Shown: positions 22,001 to 32,740 of the stretch, piece by piece | Position numbering within the stretch: position 1 is the stretch's first letter | How the letters are laid out: each line of letters starts with the position of its first letter | Assembly (NCBI GenBank): GCA_904063045.1 | Contig: CAJFCJ010000026.1 | Span: 660,964 to 724,963, forward strand | Length of the DNA stretch: 64,000 nt | Source: Dimorphilus gyrociliatus | Taxonomy: Eukaryota > Annelida > Polychaeta > Dinophilidae | Reading direction: 5' to 3' | Translations under genes and position numbers: made by a program | The notes under the pieces: model-generated | Told to the model about the DNA's origin: nothing | Seen by the model: only the letters and a program-made list of their open reading frames with translations | The model's database searches: none

Positions 22001-24646
22001 TTTCAAGGATTAAATTTAAAAGAAGAACAGGGAATACAACTTGGCGATTCGTTAAAGCACTGCACGAATTTGGAGGCATTGAATATTTCCAAAATAATTG
22101 GAATTGGTAAAGGTTTTACAGCAATATTTCAAGGTCTCAGATCGTCCTGCAATCAATTTAAACATTTAAATATTTCCTATTGCGATTTAAACGCCAATCA
22201 GATTCGTTATCTTGGAGACGTTCTAAGCAATTGTAAACTTATGCAAACGGTCGATATCTCTCATTCAAATCATTTAGAAAATCATCTTATATTCATTAAA
22301 GATGGCCTAGAGCCGTCTGCGCATCATCTCGAAAGTTTAAACTTTACCAATTGTTCAATGAACGGTGACGATGGTGAATGTTTGGGAGAACTTCTCAAAC
22401 AGTGCTCAAATCTGCAATATTTCAATATGTCAGAAAATAGTGGAACAAACGAAGGTTTCTACGCGATATGCGACGGTCTAGTATCATCAGCGGCGACTAT
22501 AAAACAATTAAACTTTTCAAAATGTTGCCTAAACGAGAATCCTGCAAAATATCTTGGTTTCTTTCTAAAGGAATGTACAACTTTAGAAACGTTCAATTTA
22601 TCTGAAAATAGAAAGACAAAAACCGGATTTAATACAATATGCAAAGGATTAAAATCTTCTTCTCAATATCTAATTAATTTAAACTTTTCCAGATGTAATT
22701 TAGACGAAGATCAAGCGGATAATCTTGGTGATCTTCTTCAAAAGTGTACAATACTTGAACAATTCAATTTTTCTTGGAATTCAAATATTGAGAAAAGATT
22801 ATCTTCCGTTATAAACGAATTGAAAATAACTGCAACTATAGATTTTAAAAATTTACAATATTGCCAAAAGATTCTGAACGAAGAACAAACGCAATGTCTT
22901 GAAGATCCTCTTAAAAATATTAAAAATTACAAACTATTCAATATCTATTGTAATTCAGATTTTGATAATGGATTCTCTAAGATATTCGATGGATTAAAAT
23001 CCTCTTCCAATAGTTTAAAGTATCTAAATTTTTCTCATTGTAATATGGAAGAATACGATGCCAGATACTTTGAGGATCTATTGAATCTTTGCAATAATAT
23101 TAAAGAATTCCATTTTGCCGAGAATAGATGCCTTAAAAATGGATTTAAAGCTATTTGTAACGGATTAAAATCCTCTGCAAACATGTTAGAAATTTTAAAC
23201 ATTTCCGATTGTAATTTGGATAGAGATGACGGTGAATTTCTTGGAGAACTACTAAAAGAATTGGAACGTCTAAGAGTATTAAATATTTCGTCGAATCCAA
23301 CAATTGGAAAAGCGTTTAAAGTTATTTTTAACGGATTAAGACAATCGTCGAATTATCTTCAATATTTAGATTTTAGCTTATGCGATCTACAGGAGAATGA
23401 AGGAAAATATCTTGGAAATCTTCTTAAGTATTGTCCATTTTTACAAACGTTCAACTTTTCCGAAAATAGAAAAATTGGAAAAGGTTTCTTTTCAATTTGC
23501 GAAGGCTTGGAATCTTCAAAAATTAGTTTAAAAGATTTAAATATATCGCAATGTAATATAGGAGAGAAAAGAGCTGAACATCTTGCGTCTCTTCTTCAAA
23601 AATGTATTCTCATTGAAAGAATTGATATATCTTGTAATTGTTTTATGGGTAAAGGATTTCATTCAATTTGCAATAGTCTTAAATGTTCGTCGGACGTATT
23701 AAAAAGTATAAATTGTTATAAATGTAGTTTGGAAGAGAATCAAGGAAATGAATTGGGAAAACTTTTGAAAAAATGTAAAAATATGGAAATTTTTAATATT
23801 TCATATAATTTCAATTTTGGAAAAGGTTTTAATTCCATTTGCGATGGTCTTAAAATATCTTCAATGAATTTAAAGGATTTAAATTTTTCTCAATGGATTT
23901 TAAGCGAAAATCAATTGGAAAATTTTAATGATCTTCTTAATCATTGTATCAATCTTGAAGTTATTAATATTCATTCCAATAGTAAAATAGGTAAACAAAT
24001 TGAAGATGTTTGCAATGGATTAAACTCTTCAATATCCTCAATTAAAAAGTTCAATCTATCTAAATGTATTATTGATGAAGATCAAGCGAAATTTGTTGGT
24101 AATTTCCTTAAAAAATGCATTAAACTAGAGATTTTCGATGGTTCTTTAAATTGTTACGGTAAAGATGGATTTAAATATATATGCGAAGGATTAAAATCAT
24201 CCTACGCCTCATTAAGAATAATTAAATTTCAAGAATGTAATTTAAGAGAATACGAAAGTACTTACCTTGGAGATCTTTTGAAAAATTGTACTAAAATCGA
24301 ATCTTTGGATATTTCTTTTAATCCTCAAATAGATAAAGGATTTAGAGGAGTTTGTAGTGGATTGAAAGCCTCTTCAACAAATCTGAAAATTTTAAATATT
24401 CTCGAATGTAATTTAAGCGAAAATGAGACAAAATATATTAGTGATCTTCTTAGACAATGCTTCAATTTGGAAATATTTAACATTTCTTGGAATAATAAAA
24501 TGGGAAGAGGTTTCAATTCAATATGTAATGGATTAAAAAGTTCATCTAAAAACCTTAGTTTATGGCTCTCATTCAATAATCTAAACGAACAGCAAGCGGA
24601 ATATCTCATCAATTTTTCTGGACAGTCCTATTCAAGAATCAATTAA
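19004..24646 (+). CDS. Giant CARD-like/NACHT/LRR protein, intronless
   Basis: A single 1880-residue ORF. Residues 15-110 resemble a CARD, with a spaced helical pattern including EELIMILKK and LIICILDSF and ending LANNL. NACHT has Walker A GESGIGKT at 190-197, Walker B LLLIDSADEYD near 265-275, and a helical arm to about residue 500 that includes HSSFQEYFASQYL, the typical NLR helical-domain signature. From about residue 960 to the end is a tandem array of 57-residue units, each two ribonuclease-inhibitor-like LRRs (consensus parts: LNISxNxxIGKGF, ICNGLKSSS, LNFSxCNLxE, YLGDLLKxC). There are about sixteen units. The predicted role is cytosolic ligand sensing and oligomer signalling. The array is long compared with vertebrate NLRs. 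The exact CARD assignment is uncertain. Confidence 0.88.
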   Translation: MRKIEDSFKSRMNAVESLCFKFYSDHLRSLLQIEYNFEEVCRRLGKKRKINSKEEENLLNLYKKLNKDMAIEELIMILKKETFNLIICILDSFDKKDISHLANNLRNKDTIWKILIDRTKIERRRDSRQVALFPFEKTNSISLLNVEGSIRVSHINKIDISDRTLLQSELTFEDFPNILDKNFNKISIKGESGIGKTIHMRYLVYTWAKDLWRIDKKDRLLIVLNLSNFEPDNDIYDEIIKQNFTNVPFVSKQIIQCLFKEKCQDILLLIDSADEYDFADRSIYNIVHRQEIDVPTIVWSRNWKADEIYRTCNITFELVGLNIEQLQSLLKKCLGDDREKRVFLDNVLINNQGIRNLCRVPLLGLILYQVWKETGNIFDINQYQIYDDIVNLVQERNRIFRSKDNQYNMTHFYGLCFINLIEKKTKFILKIEDALIVEKYFKGILQIIPEQSIHSNETEVQFYHSSFQEYFASQYLIREFEKTSKNWYGNYQQAISDRKMIIKFLTKGKWIEIYHILNFIKEYSQIIYEKLIEYSKKLSEMFENVQTLLKCLKDDGTIVTINNEIIPDYILTIFLEMKGENIETITLIDSDINEELLFQLLSKYCPNLKYIFIESNKNQIDDYDIIYLGNILELITGTEIRNFYYGEKKFYIFRENEYEKTGRNRFIEILTISNKHNNNEIMLKVTFGPCFIRHLKDESQISLQYLPLSFLIFVNELFSLQTLTIKNKILDTDFISFIFMIIKTKMENQNLKAIYLENCEIEEPNENFLENCFLYISSSSDNNDGVDKKKKQRNLNTIKIETNLNDPLKFIINPENREQKRTLIFHTKTPNSKEMQYIHCLKKAIQRDIIRISPFPIDLYNCIGEDFQSEILELLKICSKTLNVLDLSSYHEREKNPQLLSEIFENCSELERVSFKDFNLIHTFEQLKIGLLYSSKTLKMVEFENCIANEEIALGFGECFVVFPNMETLKLQEVKNIEKGFEIICNGLKFSSHNLTNLNFQGLNLKEEQGIQLGDSLKHCTNLEALNISKIIGIGKGFTAIFQGLRSSCNQFKHLNISYCDLNANQIRYLGDVLSNCKLMQTVDISHSNHLENHLIFIKDGLEPSAHHLESLNFTNCSMNGDDGECLGELLKQCSNLQYFNMSENSGTNEGFYAICDGLVSSAATIKQLNFSKCCLNENPAKYLGFFLKECTTLETFNLSENRKTKTGFNTICKGLKSSSQYLINLNFSRCNLDEDQADNLGDLLQKCTILEQFNFSWNSNIEKRLSSVINELKITATIDFKNLQYCQKILNEEQTQCLEDPLKNIKNYKLFNIYCNSDFDNGFSKIFDGLKSSSNSLKYLNFSHCNMEEYDARYFEDLLNLCNNIKEFHFAENRCLKNGFKAICNGLKSSANMLEILNISDCNLDRDDGEFLGELLKELERLRVLNISSNPTIGKAFKVIFNGLRQSSNYLQYLDFSLCDLQENEGKYLGNLLKYCPFLQTFNFSENRKIGKGFFSICEGLESSKISLKDLNISQCNIGEKRAEHLASLLQKCILIERIDISCNCFMGKGFHSICNSLKCSSDVLKSINCYKCSLEENQGNELGKLLKKCKNMEIFNISYNFNFGKGFNSICDGLKISSMNLKDLNFSQWILSENQLENFNDLLNHCINLEVINIHSNSKIGKQIEDVCNGLNSSISSIKKFNLSKCIIDEDQAKFVGNFLKKCIKLEIFDGSLNCYGKDGFKYICEGLKSSYASLRIIKFQECNLREYESTYLGDLLKNCTKIESLDISFNPQIDKGFRGVCSGLKASSTNLKILNILECNLSENETKYISDLLRQCFNLEIFNISWNNKMGRGFNSICNGLKSSSKNLSLWLSFNNLNEQQAEYLINFSGQSYSRIN
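21930..24610 (+). repeat. 171-bp (57-residue) tandem LRR coding repeat
   Basis: Within the giant NLR ORF the protein pattern returns every 57 residues, checked by counting from the LNIS at about residue 1026 to its next copy. Each unit codes for two LRRs. Copies are diverged, with no identical neighbours, so the array is old. One region (22800-22960) has lost the canonical pattern. Similar units, in a less regular array, form the LRR-only protein at 9983. Confidence 0.75.
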
Positions 24647-24899
24647 GACGATTTGTGCAGTATAACCTCTTTTCCTTAGTACTTTTTATAAATCTTCTAA
24701 TACAGTATAAAAGTTTTAAATCAATTTGACAAACAGACAGACAGTTAGTTATATTTAGCAAACAAAAAACTGTGCAAAAATTCTCTTCTCTTTACAGTAT
24801 TTCTCGCAATCTTCTTTGTCCAATTCCAACTCTTTTATAGGGCATATTATATTATCATCTCCATTAGAAACACTATCGGTATTAGATAGTACATAGTCT

Positions 24900-27800
24900 T
24901 CTTAAATGAATTTTTCTTAAAACTCTTATAATGCATATTCATTATTTCACATTATTCACTTGGCTCTTTGCCAAGAATAGTCGTTGGACTCATCCACCAC
25001 ATTACCTTTCCTAGGAAAGAGGCACATTCGTTGAATAGGGAATTATATCTCTTGCATCTCTCTCGATATCGCTATGTCCGGTGTAGATCTCGAAGGTACG
25101 TTCTATAATCTTGCGATTGATGTATCCGAACTTGAGATTGTAGATAGATCTTTGGTCCAGGAATAGGACGAGGTCGTTGGGTTAAAGATTTAGCTTATAT
25201 TTGTCCTTGTACGATTCTGTTTTCTTGTGCATATTGTTAAATAGTTATGTGCAACATCTTGCATTTAAACGTTGGCGTTCTTTAGAAATAACAGCAGGAT
25301 CGTATTCACCGTAATTTTAGATACTATGAATTTAGACCACTATTATGTAATTATAACAAATCAATCATTTTTAGATAGGTAAACAATTGTATACCCCAAA
25401 TGGGCTCAATAATGTTAATATCTGGGCTATTTGCAGGCCAGTTTTCTAGTAATTTCATCTCTTTCCTTATGAATGTAGTAGTTGTTTTTGCTGTGTGGCA
25501 GCTCGCTCCATCTTGCTGGAAAATTTCACCCCGTTTGTATGTAGATAAGATATTTTCTGAGATTATATCTATATACCCATTGGCATTCATTCATTCATTG
25601 CAGAGTCCTCTGTCTCCATTATATTTTATAAATCCAAAGACCGTGATGTTACCACCATCAAACTTTACTGTTTTAGTGGTATATTTTGGATCATTTCTTT
25701 TACCAACTGGCCTCCTAACATATTCCCTTCGACGGGGATGCAGTTCAATGTTGCTTTCATCGCTGAATATTACTTTTCTCCATCTATTTGAGCTCCATTT
25801 AAGCTTTTGCTTACAGAATTGTATTCTTTTCTTAATTTACTTTGTATTTAGAGCTGGCTTCATTACAGAAATTCTGCCATTTAATTTATACTTGCATAAG
25901 ATTTTTTTCATACTAGATAGTGATATCCCAATAAGAACTGCAGAGTTTTCCAAAACTTCTCTAGCTGTCCATTTTGGATTCGATCCGCATGTCTTTGTGA
26001 GTTGCAGTTCCATCCTCCTGGTGATTTTACATTGGTCTACCAGACCTATGCAGATCATTAATTGTTTTAATATCGCGACTGTCGGTCCAGAGAAATCCAT
26101 TTCACAGTTCTTGAAGGGACAATAGAATAACGAGCATCGACTATAATCTTCCTTGTTAGATGAGATTCATTCAATCTTCCGATGGTAGTATAAGTTCCGT
26201 CATCCTCCTCATACAGTGAATAATTATTTATTTTCTAATAATTTATTTATTGGCATCGTAGCTTGTACGAGTTTAAATAGATATCGTTGGGCTATCTCGA
26301 GTTCTCTTGTATTCACTTCGTCATCATTATTTCTATCATACGGAGGGGATTAAGCTTTGAATTTGAATCTTAAAATGCATGCCATAGTTCGTCTCCCATT
26401 AACTCGAAGGTAAGGTCCACGGTTAGCATGTTGATTGTAATATTAGGTTTATCATGAACGATTTTTATTTCCTTGAAGTCTTCCCATTTCTCTCTCATCT
26501 TTCTTCTTACCTTTGTTAAGTAATCAGCAGGGTTATCTTCTGATCGAATGTCACACCAGCTGGCTTGTGATTCGGTTTTATTGATTTTACTGCATTACGT
26601 ATATATTTTGCTAGTTTTAAATCTCCATTCTCTAAGTAACTAAGCACTATTTGACTATCAAGAAATACTTTGATTGGGATCTCGGTAAAGATTGATTTAT
26701 AGATTTTCAATAAAGTTTACCATCAATTCTGCTCCAGGGATTCCAGGGAAGACGGAAGAAGATGCCAACAGATAGCCTCTCTGCCCAGTGACTGCATAGA
26801 CTGCTGCTCCGTACGCTATGTCTGAGGCATCTGCGTAAATGTGTATAAAGTTGGGTGATGGTATTTGTCTTGCAAGTGAGTAGGAACCAGAGATGTCCTT
26901 TAATACCTTGTTGATATTAGTCTAATTATTACTTCTTTTGTCCCAATGTAAACCATGAAAATCCGAAATGAGGACTTTCGCTTGTAATTTCACAGGTTCT
27001 ATACACACCATAATATCGTATATTTGTGTAACATACGAATAAAATTGACGTTTTGTGAATGAGGGTCCTATATCTCTATTCTGTATATTGATTTCGATCT
27101 CATCTGGATCCGGGTTATAGGTCAGTCCTAAGACCTTAATAGGGTTGTCGATGTTTTGGATATTTAAGGACAAGCGTGAATGAATGCAATTACTATTGGT
27201 AGCATAGTTTGCTAGGCATAGATTTTTGGCTGCTAATTCAGTGTTTAAACGATAAGCTAGGTTTTCCAGTTCCTGTCCAAAATCAGGTCATTATGTAGAA
27301 TGATTTCGATATTATTTTCTTTTCTTGGGAGGGATAAGGTGGATGTTTGTTAAATAGTGGTGCTTATAGCCGTACATGCAACGAACGGAGAACTTGTAGG
27401 TCCAAAAATATGACGTGTGATAACTGCTGATAATATTCTGTCTTGTTTTCGAGGGTCTTCATATAAAAAGTTAAAATAAGATTGATCAGTTTAGTCGACA
27501 TGTATGTTTAAAAACATATGTTTAATATCTGCTAAGATAAAGTATGGTTTGGTTCTCCATAACGTAAGAAGATGGGCTTAATTGGATTACGAGGGTCCTG
27601 GAAAAAGTATATCATTGAGAGAATAACCTTTATATTTAACGGCTGCATCAAAAATTATGCGGATAGAGTCCTTTTTTGGATTTATCACACCATGGTGAGG
27701 GAGATAGAATTTTACCTCTTCAGGAGATACCTGGCGTGCATATGAATTATCGAATAGAGATCGTATGGCCTTCCTGTTCTCGTCATTGTAAAAAGGTTTA

Positions 27801-29800
27801 CGTCGAATGTTTAAAAATCTACTTTTTGCCATAGGATATTTGGATCCCATTTGAATGGTAATTTCGTTGGATATATTTCGCCAAATTCTCTGTTGCGTGA
27901 TTGTCATCTATTGATTAGGAAGATTCTGAATCAATATCATCTATTTCAGATAGTTCTTTAATTGTATCGATATGGTGAACACTAGAGCTAGTCTCTTGAT
28001 AGAGCATATTACAATTTATTGGATTTGGATGGACTGTTGCTGTATATGGAGAGGTGGATCTATACCATCCGAGGGCATCTTTAATATAGGCATAGTTCTC
28101 AGTGGTGTATAATTCAAGAGGTACGTGATGTATGTTTACCATTCAAATCTGAGCTTAGTTCTATGAGTAGATTTATATTACCACTAGGTACAGACGGCTC
28201 CGTATAATTCGGATTAATATACATCTCTGGCTGCTCCAGTATAGAAGATAATGAATCTATGACACAGGCAACGACATCATAAATTCTGCCTAAGTGCGGA
28301 AATATGATTCGAACTTTCTCTGTAGTGATTGTTTGAAATTCATTGTTAACATAAGATATGTCAATCCAACAGACATTTCCTGTATCTGATGTGCACAATA
28401 TATCTTCTAAATATTGTCTGCTAATTAAGGAAACGGCTGCACCCATATCAATGAGAGCTGTGATTTTACAGAATTGCCAGATATTGGGATTTTTACCGTT
28501 GCGGCATATATGGGCATTCTCTTTGTCGCCTTCTTTGTATAGTTGTGGTTTACAGTAGCTTTAGATTTAGGAATCGTCTCTTCTTTGTGATACAGAGATG
28601 TGCGATGAGTTTGATCGCACTTTTTTGCTACTAAATTTTGATTGACAATTTTCACGTGTGTGCCCCACCGCGTAGACAGTTCGGACATCTATGCAGTAAA
28701 TGGATCAACCTTTGTCTTCCCTTCAGATCAGAATTTATGTAAATTGGGCAATAAGCCAAACATGTATGATTTTCGGTGCATAAACATCTGGAATTCTTGT
28801 GTTGGTGATATAGTTTGTGGTTTTCTTTTTTTACCATTGTCTTCTGAGTTCGAAATGGGATATGCATGCTTCTTAAATTGTTGTTTCGGTGTCTGTTGTC
28901 TTTAGGGATATCAGATTGTTTGAAATTACTAGAAGCTACTACGCTCGTTTCTGTAGTCCTCCATGGAAGAGAACCATCTTCGATAGCTTTGATGACTCCT
29001 ACAATATATTGTACTAGTTTCGTTACAATCAGATCAAAGTTACTTGTGTGTTTGAACATAACGTTATCAATATGACTCCGGATATTTATTGGAAGCCTTT
29101 CAATATATTGTTTTAGTTTGTCAAACTGTGAGCGTCCTTTGTAATTCGGGAGGTTCAAAAACATAAGAAGTTTCTTGAACCTCCTCCGCTATTTAACGTT
29201 TTAGTATCTGACATCTTTCAGAATCTTCTGTGTCTGCTTCTCGTAATGGAACGATAATATCCCTATAGAATTTCCGCCATTAAACTTCTCGGAAGAAAAC
29301 AACTTTTTTGTTCCTTAGAGTGCAGATTCTAGAATTAGAATAATTCGAAGAAGATCCTCTGTCATTTTGACCGCCATTCTCAAATAACATTACGTTGCTT
29401 TTTTGTTTCTCATGGATTTGAACTTTTTGGATTATCTTCGAAGTTAGGCCATATTGTAATTCGACCGTTGGGGAATGTTCCAATTCTTGCGTTCGAATAC
29501 GGATGGATGACTTGCATGATTCTTTAGTTGAACCTGACTGAATGGATCCTATCATTTGAATGATGCACTCCATTTGTGTCGTCATCTCCGTTCTCATAGC
29601 GTTGATTTTAAGCGTTCGATTCCTCGAATTTTTCCTCAAATCCCTTCCTTTGCTCCTCCAGTTTTTCATCTAGAGTTGATGAGTCGACCATATTTGTCCG
29701 TTGAGTTGTCTCCAATTGATTTGGAAGGTTGGTGCATTTAGGAACCATTTGGATTGGAATTTGTCTCTTCCTCGACATTTCAATTTATTGTAGTCGACGA
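24900..29800 (-). mobile_element. Decayed BEL/Pao LTR-retrotransposon, interrupted by a Tc1-like element
   Basis: Order on the minus strand is gag (29778 down to about 28640), protease, reverse transcriptase, RNase H, then the integrase tail. Supporting pieces follow. A Gag start lies at 29778, and a Gag helix segment at 29164-28900. A zinc-knuckle-like Cys/His cluster ending RCPNCLRGGAHT lies near 28650. An aspartyl-protease-like GAAVSLISRQ lies near 28430. RT has HHGVINPKKDSIRIIFDA near 27640-27700, and the BEL/Pao RT linker (TKRQFYSYVTQIYD) lies near 27060. A RNase H piece (FLDSQIVLSYLENGD) lies near 26660. A possible DUF5641 remnant (PNDLVLFLDQ) lies near 25170. The frame changes many times and the integrase core is missing, so it cannot be active. 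No LTR pair was recognised by eye. Confidence 0.75.
25351..26125 (-). mobile_element. Tc1/mariner-like transposase remnant (DD34E)
   Basis: On the minus strand, an N-terminal DNA-binding piece (26100-25837, containing NPKWTAREVLENSAVLIG) is followed after stops by the catalytic region. That region has FSDES with the first Asp, FQQDGASCHTA with the second Asp, and SPDINIIEPIW with the Glu. The spacing between second Asp and Glu is 34 residues, the Tc1 hallmark. At least two in-frame stops break the ORF. It lies where the BEL/Pao integrase core should be, so it probably inserted into that element. Terminal inverted repeats were not clearly located. Confidence 0.75.
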
Positions 29801-30585
29801 ATGATTCACGATCATAGGCCATCGTCTAATTTCACTAAGATAACGCTTGAAGGTTTATACTAGTAATCTTAAATAATAATTAAAGGTAGATGTGTTACTA
29901 TGATATCTATGATTTCATATTTATCTCTTGTCTTGTCATATTTCGTAGATGTTGATAAAAGCTAAAAAAAGAAAACAATTAAATAAAAATTTTGGTCAAA
30001 ATTATTAACAAAACTATCAACCCAAACAATTTTTTAATCATAATAATGGATTCATCTGAAGAGGAGACTGAAACTACATCTGAAGAATTGGATTCATAGG
30101 TAAGTAGTAGCATTCATCTCACTGCCATACTGTGTATCCATGCATTGTAATCCACAAAACTTGCAAAAATTAAAATCCATAAAAGATGTTTCGTATATGC
30201 TCTTTTTACAAATGTAGTCAACGGTCACAAGAAGATGCAGCTCCAATGAGCAAAGCAGATCCTCTGCAAAAGAGAAAGAGGAACAAAAATGACTATGTAG
30301 AAGATGAAGATGACACAATTGGAAAAAGGAGGGACCCTACCATCAGATTCAGGACTGGTGTGCACATGAGTACCTTGTAACGGATGTTTGTGTATCATCA
30401 TAGTCTGTGTACAAGTATAATTCCAATATCAAATTGTTTTCATCGAATATCTCGAATAAATCGAATAGTTCATCCTCATTTTTCTTTATCGATAATTCCA
30501 AATCATTCTCATCATTATAAGATTCTCCGATTTAGATAAGCATTCGATCATCTTTGAAAAATCAGATAATACATTATTTAACATA
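29801..30585. other. Intergenic with a doubtful small coding region
   Basis: Contains the outer flank of the BEL/Pao element, an isolated ATG frame near 30046 (17 acidic residues ending just before a GTAAGT), and the open frame described separately at 30186. Nothing else is recognised. Confidence 0.35.
30186..30380 (+). CDS. Possible small basic/acidic protein, exon uncertain
   Basis: The open frame encodes a charged segment with KRKRNKNDYVEDEDDTIGKR, nuclear-protein-like in composition. A plausible acceptor (AAATGTAG) lies at about 30218, and a GTAAGT donor lies at 30100. The frame that joins across them would not be the acidic one that starts at the ATG near 30046. The true structure is therefore unresolved. 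No family is recognised. It may be a short host gene beside the transposon or a chance ORF. Confidence 0.25.
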   Translation: MFRICSFYKCSQRSQEDAAPMSKADPLQKRKRNKNDYVEDEDDTIGKRRDPTIRFRTGVHMSTL

Positions 30586-31500
30586 CAGTCCCAATAAAAA
30601 ATCTTGGGCAGGGTTGTTCTTAACGTGGAAAAAGTGAAATATTTAACTAAAACGACTTGATTAATTATTTTTTTTTTGTTTAGAATGAAGGAGGAGGTAA
30701 AATTTCTGGCAGGTATTTCAAATAATGCAAAAATTCCAACTTGAATCAATAATTTATCACATATCCTTTATTTTGGATGACAAGACGGCATCTCTTTTTT
30801 TATGCAGCTATATAAATGTTTTATATAGTGTTCAGAAATCAAAAAAAATTTCTCTTCTATGACAACCTTCAAATCCTCCTGATTTTTTGGAATTCTCTTG
30901 TAAACCCTATGTTTAATAGATATAGTTCTGCCCAGAGATTTTCTATTATGTTCAAGTCTGGACTTTGTGCTGGTCAGTCTTTTAGATATTTTATTTTATT
31001 TCGTCTTAAAAAAGATTTCGATACTTTTGATGTGTGGCATCGTACTCCATCCTATTGAAAGATATTCTCCTGTGTATATATAGGAAGTAGATGCTCTTTT
31101 AAAGTTGAGATATATGCCAGAGCTCTGAAATCATCATATTTGACGTTACAGAAACTTTTCCTGGTGTTTCTTGGCTTGCCCTTATCCTCCCGTTTACATC
31201 TGACTCTGACTCTTTGTTTAGGAAACAGGTCAAATGTTGTTTTGTTGGAAAAAGAATAGCTCTCAAGCTCATCCTCCTTTTTTTAAGGATTTTTTTTACC
31301 AAAAAGAATTCTCTTTTTTCTTGGCCAGACCTGGACCTGTCCTCCGTAGCAAAATGTTCCGCTTTCTCTTTCTGGTTGTTCTGAATAGTACTGCGAGCAA
31401 TTTTTAGCTCTTTAGAGATCTTTACTTGGCTTAACCCTCTTCTGTTCAATTTTCTCTCGCATTTCTTGGCTTATTTTACCCATTTTTAAATTTTTGTAAT
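30586..31500 (-). mobile_element. Tc1-like element with one recognisable terminal repeat, degenerate
   Basis: The left end starts after a TA with CAGTCCCAATAAAAAATC. It then continues GGCAGGGTTGTTCTTA and GGAAAAAGTGAA, the same terminal sequence as the element at 57928-58631, so both belong to one family. On the minus strand a transposase is split by frameshifts and stops. An N-terminal piece MGKISQEMREKIEQ lies near 31480, a helix-turn-helix piece VKISKELKIARSTIQ near 31430, and a catalytic piece DGVRCHTSK ... SPDLNIIENLW near 30930-31050. The other terminal repeat is not recognised. It is inactive. Confidence 0.7.
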
Positions 31501-31849
31501 AATTTGTTCCGAAGAATGGTCTAAACAATTAAAAAAGTGGGTTTCTCTCTTAAAAATCTTGCTAATAGAACAAAATCTCTCCATCAATTTCCACCAAGAA
31601 TACGCAGGAGTATGCAATCATTAATTATCTTTAAAGCGTCATTTAATTCGATTATTTTCGGAGGACCAGTGTTAATTTTCAAACCAATCAGATTTGGAAT
31701 TAATTGACAACAATTCTGTAATTGAATAACCAAACTTTATAAATAAAAAGTCGTCTTTTTAGTCCATCATCTAATGGACCATTAGAAAAGCAATCATTCA
31801 AGCAATCATCGGAATGTTCTGCAACTTAGAGAATAGTGATATTCTTTGA
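31501..31849. other. Intergenic between Tc1-like element and NLR relic
   Basis: No exon or RNA gene is seen. It may hold the lost right end of the Tc1-like element; no matching terminal repeat was found. Confidence 0.4.
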
Positions 31850-32740
31850 CACAATACATTCGTATGTACTTTTATCTATTAATTTTATAAAATAAAGAGC
31901 TTTAATCATTTTATTAATAGTATCGTATTCTCAATTTTCATCATGATCGCTATTATTTCGACTTACGCCTAATAAATCATTATTCAAACAATCTTCTTCT
32001 TTAAGATATTTTGCAGTAAAATATTCTTGGATAGCCATATGCACAAAATGTATTTTCCAAAGAAACGTAAACTAATCCTCCTAGACAGTACGACTCTTCA
32101 AAAATCTTTGTCATCTCAATTCTTTCTATTTTATCTATCGTTTTTCTCATACGCCATCTTTTCAAGTATCCTAACCCCCAATTCTATTTCATTGTTCTCC
32201 TAGTATAAATAACTTTAATTGATTTTTCAAAGATTGTATATAGACTTTGAAAATCATTCTGTTCTCTATATTTAGAGATATAGCCACTAACAAATTCGTT
32301 TATCAATATCCTTTTTAATTGACCAATGAAAAGTTGTAATGTTTTACCGATTCCCGCTTGTCCAGATATCAAAATATGTCTATTTCCCTTATCAATCACT
32401 TTTAGAAATTCGTTAGCTTGATCATACTCTTCTTCAAGTATATTAAAGTCTATATAGGATTTTCTAGCAATGCCAAGGGGGACATAATTATCTTCTACTC
32501 CATCTTTTTTATCGATGTCATCATCCTATCGCAACATAGTAGCCATATGGAATAGTTTATTGACACATTTCTCTTGGATTTGCCTTCTAGGAATTCTTGT
32601 GGAAAGCTTTCGATTCTCTGCAATAAATACATTGATTCCTTGCAGTTTATTTGCTGAAGTAGTGAAATTAGACGTTTTTTCGTTGGAAGTTTAAAGAGAA
32701 CTTTATCAAGATTTTCTGCTATCATTGAATTTCGGTCAGT
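31850..32740 (-). pseudogene. NLR-like gene relic with P-loop
   Basis: On the minus strand from 32740, a CARD-like N-terminal piece (LISLLQQINCKESMYLLQRI) runs in one frame to about 32495. The frame then shifts to EEYDQANEFL and ILISGQAGIGKT (Walker A) at 32399-32340. Directly after the P-loop comes sequence like the later helical domain, so Walker B and most of the NACHT core are deleted. More stops follow (at about 32184 and 31990), in sequence including ENTFCAYG. This is a truncated, frameshifted copy of the NLR family in this window. Its P-loop is closest by eye to the gene at 4660. Confidence 0.7.

Noticed and set aside
21930-24610. Regular 171-bp spacing that could suggest a CRISPR-like or satellite array
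   Set aside because: The period is 57 codons in one open frame with LRR consensus, so it is protein-coding repetition, and this is eukaryotic DNA.
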